From JBQDBK01 sp052090825 (GTDB lineage: Bacteria > Bacillota > Clostridia > Tissierellales > Peptoniphilaceae): a stretch of DNA of 64,000 nucleotides. Numbering within the stretch: the first letter of the stretch is position 1; every line of letters begins with the position of its first letter. The notes beneath the pieces are model-generated. The model had not been told where the DNA came from. It saw only the letters and a list, made by a program, of their open reading frames with translations, and did not search any database. Shown one piece after another: positions 58,193-64,000 of this stretch. The DNA is taken from NCBI GenBank assembly GCA_052090825.1, contig JBQDBK010000006.1:1-64000 (forward strand), read 5' to 3'. The translations under genes were made by a program, and so were the position numbers.

Positions 58193-59494
58193 ATGGAAAA
58201 AATTACAGAATTAGATATAGAGAGAGTTATAGTAGTAGGAACTGATATAGGGGCAAGACCCTATAGTTTAGATACTTCAATTAAAGAATTAGAAGAGTTG
58301 GTTAAAGCTGCAGGAGCTGAAGTAGTAGGAGTTGTTACTCAAAATATTGATAAATATTCTCCTAAATTTTTAATTGGAACTGGAAAAATTAAAGAAATTA
58401 GAGATATGGTACCAGTGTTGGAAGTTGATATAGTCTTATTTAATGATGAACTTTCAGGAGTTCAGTTAAGAAATTTAGAAGACTTTTTTAATGAAGGTAA
58501 AGGATTTTTTGAAAAGAAAGTAAAAGTTTTAGATAGAACAAATTTAATATTAGATATATTTGCACAGAGAGCTACAACCTATGAGGGAAAACTTCAAGTA
58601 GAATTAGCTCAATTACAATACCAACTTCCTAGACTTTTAGGGATAGATGGTTGGTCCAGAACTGGAGGGGGAATAGGAACTCGTGGACCTGGTGAACAAA
58701 TAATAGAAACTGATAGAAGAAGACTTTTAAGAGAAATTGATACAATAAAAGAAAAATTAAAGAAATCAGAAAAAACTCGTACTACTATGAGGAGTAACAG
58801 GTCAGAAAGTGATATATATACAGTATCCTTAGTGGGATATACCAATGCTGGAAAATCTACTATATTAAATAGGTTAAAAAGCTCTGATTCAAAAGATGTT
58901 TTTGTTAAGAATATGTTATTTGCTACCTTAGACCCAAATTCAAGAAAAGCAAAGTTATTAAATGGCATGGACTTTATAATTTCTGATACAGTAGGGTTTG
59001 TATCTAAATTGCCTACAAAACTAGTTGAAGCTTTTAAGTCCACTCTTGAAGAAATAAAGTATTCAGATTTAATAATACATGTTATAGATGCTTCAAGTGA
59101 AGATTTGGAAATTCAGTATTCTACAACTATGGGAATTTTAAAAGATTTAGAAATTAGAGATACTAAAATATTGACAGTATTTAATAAAATGGACAGAGTA
59201 GAAGATGACAATCTTATGATAAATCCAGAACATGGAGAAAACAGAATATATATATCTGCTAAAGAAGATGAAGACTTAAATGTTTTATTAAAAGCAATAG
59301 AAGATAATCTTCCTGATAAATTTAAAAAGGTGGAACTTTTAATAGATTATAATAATTCTAATATACTTTCAGAAATATTAGATAATCACAATTATGAAAA
59401 TTTAGAATATTTAAATGAAGGAGTGAAAGTAGAAGTTACTTTAAATATAGCAGAATATAATAAATTTAAGGAATTTGTGATAAAAAATGTATAG
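58193..59494 (+). CDS. hflX: ribosome-associated GTPase HflX
   Basis: A 433-residue GTPase that splits stalled ribosomes. The N-terminal domain has PKFLIGTGKIKEI, and the middle Gly-rich segment is GGGIGTRGPGEQIIETDRRR. The GTPase has G1 GYTNAGKST near 215, DTVGFVSKLP and NKMD. No Shine-Dalgarno is visible before the ATG and the -10 is six bases upstream, which suggests leaderless translation. No better in-frame start is seen. It overlaps the following gene by eight bases. Confidence 0.93.
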   Translation: MEKITELDIERVIVVGTDIGARPYSLDTSIKELEELVKAAGAEVVGVVTQNIDKYSPKFLIGTGKIKEIRDMVPVLEVDIVLFNDELSGVQLRNLEDFFNEGKGFFEKKVKVLDRTNLILDIFAQRATTYEGKLQVELAQLQYQLPRLLGIDGWSRTGGGIGTRGPGEQIIETDRRRLLREIDTIKEKLKKSEKTRTTMRSNRSESDIYTVSLVGYTNAGKSTILNRLKSSDSKDVFVKNMLFATLDPNSRKAKLLNGMDFIISDTVGFVSKLPTKLVEAFKSTLEEIKYSDLIIHVIDASSEDLEIQYSTTMGILKDLEIRDTKILTVFNKMDRVEDDNLMINPEHGENRIYISAKEDEDLNVLLKAIEDNLPDKFKKVELLIDYNNSNILSEILDNHNYENLEYLNEGVKVEVTLNIAEYNKFKEFVIKNV

Positions 59495-60131
59495 AAGTTT
59501 TTTAAAAAATGGGCAAGATGAATTTGTAGAAAAGAAATCTAAATTTATAGGATACGGTTTTAAAGTTTATTCTGAAGAAGAAGCTTTAAAAAGAATAGAA
59601 GAAATAAAGAAAAGACATAAGGATGCAAATCATAATTGTAGTGCTTATATAATTGGAGAAGATAAATTAATTCAAAGATATAGTGATGATGGTGAACCTT
59701 CTGGAACAGCAGGGATACCAATACTAGAAGTTTTAAAAAAAGAAGACTTAACCAATGTATTAGTAATTGTCACAAGATACTTTGGAGGGATTCTTTTAGG
59801 TGCAGGTGGTTTAGTAAGAGCCTATTCAAAAGGGTCAAAGATGGTAATAGATGCATCTATTCCTGTTGAAATACAAGATTTTGAAAAAATTAAAATAAGC
59901 TATGACTACACTTTTCACGGAGCCATAAACAATTATTTAATAAAAAATAATTATAAGATTTTAAATGAAAAATTTACAGACGATGTATCTATTGAAGTTC
60001 ATAAGTCTGTTAATGATTTTAATTTGATCAAGGAATTGAAGGATTTAACATCTGCAAATATAAAAATAAAGTTATTAAGACTTGAACAATTACCTGTAAG
60101 AGATGGAAATATAATTTATGGAGGTATGTAA
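59487..60131 (+). CDS. IMPACT/YigZ family protein
   Basis: A 214-residue protein of the YigZ (UPF0029) family. The N-terminal fold contains HKDANHNCSAYIIG, DDGEPSGTAGIPILE, and VIVTRYFGGILLGAGGLVRAYS, the strongest family mark. A second, ferredoxin-like domain follows (about 135-210). The function is not settled; a link to translation control is suggested for relatives. It overlaps the next gene by one base. Confidence 0.9.
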   Translation: MYRSFLKNGQDEFVEKKSKFIGYGFKVYSEEEALKRIEEIKKRHKDANHNCSAYIIGEDKLIQRYSDDGEPSGTAGIPILEVLKKEDLTNVLVIVTRYFGGILLGAGGLVRAYSKGSKMVIDASIPVEIQDFEKIKISYDYTFHGAINNYLIKNNYKILNEKFTDDVSIEVHKSVNDFNLIKELKDLTSANIKIKLLRLEQLPVRDGNIIYGGM

Positions 60132-60508
60132 TGAGTTTAAAAGAAGAAATGATGAATAAAAAAAGTTGGGCTATTATAGGAATAACTGATAAAGAAGATA
60201 AGTATGGATATAAGATTCCAGTCTTAATGAAAGAACATGATTATAAAGTAGTGGGAATAAATCCTAAAATGGAAGAATTAGAGGGAATAAAAATTTATTC
60301 TAATTTAAAGGATATTCCAGGGGAAATAGATGTAATAAATATGATAGTTAATCCTAAAATAGCTAGAATTTATCTAAAAGAAGCTAAAGAGTTAGGGATA
60401 GAAAATGTATTTTTCCAACCAGGATCTTATAATAGCGAAACAATTGAATTAGCAGAAGAACTAGGTTTTAATATTGTTTTAGACTGTGTCTATGCTACAT
60501 TAAAATAG
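60131..60508 (+). CDS. CoA-binding domain protein (YccU-like)
   Basis: A 125-residue Rossmann-fold protein with WAIIGITDKEDKYGYKIPVLMKEHDYKVVGINPK and a C-terminal VFFQPGSYNSETIELAEELGF. It is the standalone CoA-binding domain of the succinyl-CoA synthetase superfamily. Role unknown. The start shares one base with the upstream stop. Confidence 0.87.
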   Translation: MSLKEEMMNKKSWAIIGITDKEDKYGYKIPVLMKEHDYKVVGINPKMEELEGIKIYSNLKDIPGEIDVINMIVNPKIARIYLKEAKELGIENVFFQPGSYNSETIELAEELGFNIVLDCVYATLK

Positions 60509-60519
60509 AAGGAGACTTT

Positions 60520-61242
60520 ATGAATAAAGAGATAGATCATATAGTAAAGTGGATAAGAAAACAAGTAGAAGGAGCAGGAGCTAAGGGTGTGATATTAGGT
60601 TTAAGTGGAGGAATTGATTCAGCGGTGGTAGCAGCGTTAGCTAAAAAAGCTTTTCCAGAAACTACACTTGGACTTATAATGCCTTGTGAAAGTTCCGAAG
60701 AGGATGAGGCGGATGCAAGGTTAGTTGCTGATTCAATAAAGTTAAATATAAAAAAAGTAGACTTAACTAATACTTTTAAAACTCTTTTAAAAGACTCTTT
60801 TTATAGTGAAAATATTATGGCTAGGTCAAATATAAAACCTAGACTTAGGATGACAACCTTATACTATTATGGACAAGATTTAGGCTACTTAGTTGCTGGT
60901 TGTTCAAATAAATCAGAATTTTATACTGGGTACTTTACTAAGTATGGAGATAGTGGTTCAGATTTAATACCCTTAGCTGAATTTTTAAAAGATGAGGTTT
61001 ATGAACTAGCAAAAGAGTTGGGAATACCTGAAAAGATTATAAATAAAAATCCAACAGCAGGCTTGTTTGAAAATCAAACAGATGAAAAAGAAATGGGATT
61101 TACTTATAAAGAATTGAATTCTTATATAAGAGGAGAAAAGGTAGATTTTAACATAGAGGAAAAAATAAAAAAAATGCATAGCAATTCAGAACATAAAAGA
61201 AACTATGCTCCAATATACAAAAGAAGTGACGTAAAAAATTAA
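60520..61242 (+). CDS. nadE: NH3-dependent NAD synthetase
   Basis: A 240-residue adenine nucleotide alpha-hydrolase that amidates deamido-NAD. The PP-loop is LSGGIDSAVVAAL (28-40); CSNKSEFYTGYFTKYGD and KNPTAGLFENQTDEKEMG carry the nucleotide and dinucleotide contacts. There is no glutaminase domain, so ammonia is the donor. A terminator follows. Confidence 0.94.
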   Translation: MNKEIDHIVKWIRKQVEGAGAKGVILGLSGGIDSAVVAALAKKAFPETTLGLIMPCESSEEDEADARLVADSIKLNIKKVDLTNTFKTLLKDSFYSENIMARSNIKPRLRMTTLYYYGQDLGYLVAGCSNKSEFYTGYFTKYGDSGSDLIPLAEFLKDEVYELAKELGIPEKIINKNPTAGLFENQTDEKEMGFTYKELNSYIRGEKVDFNIEEKIKKMHSNSEHKRNYAPIYKRSDVKN

Positions 61243-61285
61243 AAATATAGGCAAACATAATTTATATGTTTGCCTATATTTTTAA
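61240..61285 (+). terminator. terminator after nadE
   Basis: AAAAATATAGGCAAACATA and TATGTTTGCCTATATTTTT form a perfect long stem with a short AT loop. Confidence 0.9.
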
Positions 61286-61333
61286 TTTTAAAAGATGAAT
61301 TTTATATTTAAAAGATAATAAGATTTTAAATCA

Positions 61334-61347
61334 TGAAATTGCTTTCA
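61334..61347. promoter_or_regulatory. cre-like palindrome before the hydroxyacid dehydrogenase gene
   Basis: TGAAATTGCTTTCA (minus strand TGAAAGCAATTTCA) agrees with the catabolite-repression consensus TGAAARCGYTTTCA at all but the two central positions. It sits about 45 bases before the -35. Confidence 0.35.
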
Positions 61348-61391
61348 TAATTTAAAAACTGCCTTGAAAAAGAATAAGAAGTATTATACAA

Positions 61392-61419
61392 TTGACTTGT
61401 ATGTAATAAGGTTTATCTT
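61392..61419 (+). promoter_or_regulatory. promoter of the hydroxyacid dehydrogenase gene
   Basis: TTGACT at 61392-61397 and TATCTT at 61414-61419 with a 16-base spacer. Confidence 0.65.
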
Positions 61420-61448
61420 TACATAAAAAAGAAAAGGAGAGATTTTAG

Positions 61449-62393
61449 ATGAAAGCTTTAGTTGTAGATTATATGTCAGATGTCATTGATGAGGAACTGA
61501 AAAAATTAGGTTTTGAAGTAGATAAAGAAATGCTTCCAACTAGTGAAAAATTAGCAGAAATGATCGAACCATATGATCTTTTAGTAATGAGAGTTGATCC
61601 ATTTGTAACTAAGGAAGTTATTGATAATGCTAAAAATTTAAAAGCTATATTAGTTGGTTCTGTAGGAACTAACCATATTGACTTAGATTATGCTAAAGAA
61701 AAAAATATTGAAGTTAGAAATTCACCAGGTTTAAATGCAAATGCTGTTGCAGAGTTAGTCATAGGTAAAATGCTTGAAATTTATAGAAATTTATATGAAG
61801 CTCAAAGTGAAATAAAGAATAAAGGAATCTGGAATAAATATAGATGGATAGGTAGAGAACTTAGAAATAAAACTCTAGGAATAATTGGACTTGGAGCTAT
61901 AGGTAGACGTGTAGCTGAGATTGCAAATGTATTCCATATGGATATAATCGCTTATGATGCTTTTATAAAACCAGAAGATAATAAGCTTGAATATGTAAAA
62001 ATGGTAACACTTGATGAAGTTATAGAACAATCTGACTTTGTTACTCTTCATATACCATTAACTCCTGATACTAAAGATATGTTTAATGAAGAATCAATTA
62101 ACAGAATGAAAGATGGCGCAGTTATCATAAATGCAGCTCGTGGTGGAGTTGTTAATGAAGAAGCTCTTTATACTTATATAAAGAATGGTAAGTTAGGTGG
62201 AGCTAGTATAGATACATTTACTGGGGAACTTGGAACTGGTGGACTTGATACTCAAGACGTACCAGTAGAATCTCCATTATTTGAACTTGATAGATTATAT
62301 GTTACTCCACACGTTGGTGGTTCAACAATTGATGCTCAAGATGACATTGGAAGATTAATTGTAAAAAATACAAAAGATATTTTTAATTTATAA
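61449..62393 (+). CDS. D-isomer-specific 2-hydroxyacid dehydrogenase
   Basis: A 314-residue NAD-dependent dehydrogenase that reduces a 2-oxoacid to a D-2-hydroxyacid. The Rossmann motif is GLGAIG near 147-152, the Arg is in NAARGGVVNEEAL, the Glu/Asp region is SIDTFTGE and the catalytic His is in TPHVGGSTID. D-lactate, D-3-phosphoglycerate and (R)-2-hydroxyisocaproate dehydrogenases all share this layout; there is no C-terminal ACT, so SerA is less likely. AAAAGGAGAG precedes the ATG. Confidence 0.9.
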   Translation: MKALVVDYMSDVIDEELKKLGFEVDKEMLPTSEKLAEMIEPYDLLVMRVDPFVTKEVIDNAKNLKAILVGSVGTNHIDLDYAKEKNIEVRNSPGLNANAVAELVIGKMLEIYRNLYEAQSEIKNKGIWNKYRWIGRELRNKTLGIIGLGAIGRRVAEIANVFHMDIIAYDAFIKPEDNKLEYVKMVTLDEVIEQSDFVTLHIPLTPDTKDMFNEESINRMKDGAVIINAARGGVVNEEALYTYIKNGKLGGASIDTFTGELGTGGLDTQDVPVESPLFELDRLYVTPHVGGSTIDAQDDIGRLIVKNTKDIFNL

Positions 62394-62412
62394 TTTTAAA
62401 TAATTTAATTAA

Positions 62413-62450
62413 AAATCCCACAAATTTAAAATTTGTGGGTCCTTTTTATA
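62413..62450 (+). terminator. terminator after the dehydrogenase gene
   Basis: CCCACAAATTT and AAATTTGTGGG form a perfect stem, then TCC and a T run. Confidence 0.85.
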
Positions 62451-62491
62451 TATAATAAAAAATTGTATAATCTTAAAAAGAGGTGATTATT

Positions 62492-64000
62492 ATGTATGAT
62501 ATTAATTTTGGACTTATAGAAAGAGAACATATAATATTAACGCTGGTCCTATTAGGAATTATTTTGTTTTTATGGTTGGTAATGAAATATTCAAAATTAA
62601 AATATGAGTATAATTTAAAAAGAAAGATAGAAGATGATTTTGGGAAAAGGAGTATAGGACATAATTTAAAAATAGATTTTATAAGCGACCTATATTACAG
62701 GGAAAATAAGGAAGTGTACAGCATAGATGATATAACTTTTTATGACTTAAATTTAGACAAGGTGTTTTTAAAAATTGAGCATTCTTATTCTACACTAGGA
62801 GTACAGTATCTATATAAATTACTAAGAGAACCTAAGTTTAATAGAGATTATTTTGTTGGATTGAGAGAAATAAGAAATTCTTTAATAGATAATAAAAAAA
62901 TAGCAAAAGATTTAGCTTTTGAATTTTCTAAATTGGGTTTTTTTAAAGAACAAGTAATAGAAACAATATATAAAGGGGTGGACTATAGCAAATACAAGTC
63001 TTATAAATTACCTGTTTATATATTAAGTTTTAATGTACTTTTAATTATAATAAATATATTATTAAAAAGTTCTTTATTTACTATGTACATAATGCTTAGT
63101 TTTATTTTTTCTTTCTATGTAAAGCATCAAATGAAAAAAGCCAGTCAAGGGAAAATATTACAGTATCAAGTAATAAGTGAAATATTGGAGTTATCTAAAA
63201 GTTTAGAGAAATATAATATAGATTTTTTAAACCAAGAATTAGAAAACTTAAGGGGTTTAAATATTAAATTAAAAAATTTAAGAAAAAAGATATCTGGAAT
63301 TGAATTTAAAGGATATGGGACTGAAAATGATATTTTCCTTAATTTATTAGATACTATATTTATGATTTCTTCAAGAAATTTTTTTGCTTCATCTGATGAA
63401 ATAAATAGAAATTCTAAAGAACTAAAGAATATGTATTTAACTCTAGGAAAAATCGAATCATACCTATCCATAGCTTCCTTATATTTAAGCGGAGATTATG
63501 TAGATGTAGAATTTATAGATGAAGACTTTAAGCTATCTTCTAAAAATTTGTCTCACATACTTTTAGATGAAAATCAAGTTAGAGCTAACTTTAATTTTAA
63601 TGATGAAAATATACTTTTAACAGGATCAAATGCATCTGGTAAATCTACTTTTTTAAGAAACATAGGGATAGCTAATGTATTGGCTACAAGTCTTGGTTTT
63701 GTTAAGGCTGAAGAATATAAGACTTCATTTTTTTATATACAATCAGCTATAGATATAAGTGATTCTATTGAAAAGTCTATGTCTTATTTTATGGCAGAGA
63801 CCATTGCTATAAAAAGAATGATAAAAGATGAAAAAGTAAAAAAATTATTAATATTAGATGAAATATTTAAGGGTACTAATACTATAGACAGGATTTCAGC
63901 GGCATATAATACTTTAATTTATTTAGGGAAAGATAAAAAAGTTATTGCTGCAACTCATGATATAGAACTTACAAGTCTATTAAAAAATAATTTTAAAAAT
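62492..64000 (+). CDS. MutS-like ATPase with N-terminal and central membrane segments, 3' end cut off
   Basis: 503 codons lie in the window. A hydrophobic N-terminal span (about 13-33, ILTLVLLGIILFLWLV) precedes the MutS-like core region with DLNLDKVFLKIEHSYSTLGVQYLYKLLREP. Two further hydrophobic spans lie at about 175-208. The C-terminal ATPase domain has Walker A TGSNASGKSTFLRN (377-390), SYFMAETIAIKRM and Walker B LLILDEIFKGTNTIDR. The protein lacks the mismatch-binding domain, so it is a MutS-family membrane protein rather than a repair MutS. GAGGTG precedes the ATG. Confidence 0.85.
   Translation, partial: MYDINFGLIEREHIILTLVLLGIILFLWLVMKYSKLKYEYNLKRKIEDDFGKRSIGHNLKIDFISDLYYRENKEVYSIDDITFYDLNLDKVFLKIEHSYSTLGVQYLYKLLREPKFNRDYFVGLREIRNSLIDNKKIAKDLAFEFSKLGFFKEQVIETIYKGVDYSKYKSYKLPVYILSFNVLLIIINILLKSSLFTMYIMLSFIFSFYVKHQMKKASQGKILQYQVISEILELSKSLEKYNIDFLNQELENLRGLNIKLKNLRKKISGIEFKGYGTENDIFLNLLDTIFMISSRNFFASSDEINRNSKELKNMYLTLGKIESYLSIASLYLSGDYVDVEFIDEDFKLSSKNLSHILLDENQVRANFNFNDENILLTGSNASGKSTFLRNIGIANVLATSLGFVKAEEYKTSFFYIQSAIDISDSIEKSMSYFMAETIAIKRMIKDEKVKKLLILDEIFKGTNTIDRISAAYNTLIYLGKDKKVIAATHDIELTSLLKNNFKN

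Noticed and set aside
1..64000. CRISPR array, prophage or insertion sequence
   Set aside because: No spaced direct repeats, integrase, transposase or phage structural genes were seen.

Overview
The window is a draft-assembly piece of a very AT-rich, low-GC Gram-positive anaerobe chromosome. The evidence is strong Shine-Dalgarno sites, T-box leaders, an L10 leader, SLH-type surface protein, FabK-type fatty acid synthesis and an anaerobe-style set of pyruvate/oxaloacetate enzymes. The gene set suggests a member of the Tissierellia (Anaerococcus/Peptoniphilus-like); that placement is an inference from gene content, not from a marker search.

Layout. 1-721 is a tRNA array (Tyr partial, Gly, Arg, Gln, Lys, Ser, then a second identical Arg and Lys). 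914-4516 is the ribosomal/transcription block rpmG-secE-nusG-rplK-rplA / rplJ-rplL. It carries two probable L1-binding sites that copy the 23S L1 stalk and a classic L10 leader attenuator. rpoBC does not follow rplL. 4645-6387 holds a frameshifted nagB and a convergent threonine dehydratase-like gene. 6469-10765 is an aromatic amino-acid type ABC importer: two paralogous lipoproteins, each behind its own promoter and T-box, whose specifier codons read best as Phe (UUC) and Tyr (UAC). purA, a zinc metallopeptidase and brnQ follow.

14918-26801 is the lipid block: a carboxyltransferase-only OadA/PycB-like protein, then acpP-accBCDA-fabH-fabK-(second FabK-like)-fabD-fabG-fabF-fabZ and a MarR/FabT-like regulator. 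It makes malonyl-CoA and runs type II fatty acid elongation. 26903-31504 has an EF-G paralogue, an NSS sodium symporter and a broken YjiH-like membrane gene. 31539-35166 is zinc homeostasis: a Fur/Zur regulator and a LexA-like repressor lacking the catalytic Ser, divergent from znuACB, with a Fur-type operator at the znuA start.

35236-46488 contains a YbaK deacylase, phosphohexomutase, a degenerate PfkB-like protein, isochorismatase-like hydrolase, dihydrofolate reductase, a YhaO-YhaN nuclease pair with a phosphoesterase and a CYTH protein, and pyruvate,water dikinase. 46584-51793 contains envelope-related genes (SLH protein, zinc-ribbon membrane protein, Ala-rich lipoprotein) and a Met8-like protein. 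51947-64000 holds dnaX (with a 10-N gap), ybaB, recR, ftsH, a small basic protein, a monofunctional glycosyltransferase, hflX, an IMPACT-family protein, a CoA-binding protein, nadE, a 2-hydroxyacid dehydrogenase and the start of a membrane-linked MutS-like ATPase that runs off the window.

Assembly quality matters here. Three single-base deletions lie in A or T homopolymers (nagB and two in the YjiH-like gene), and the N gap in dnaX is flanked by the same 8 bases on both sides. At least some of the broken genes are therefore probably sequencing artefacts.
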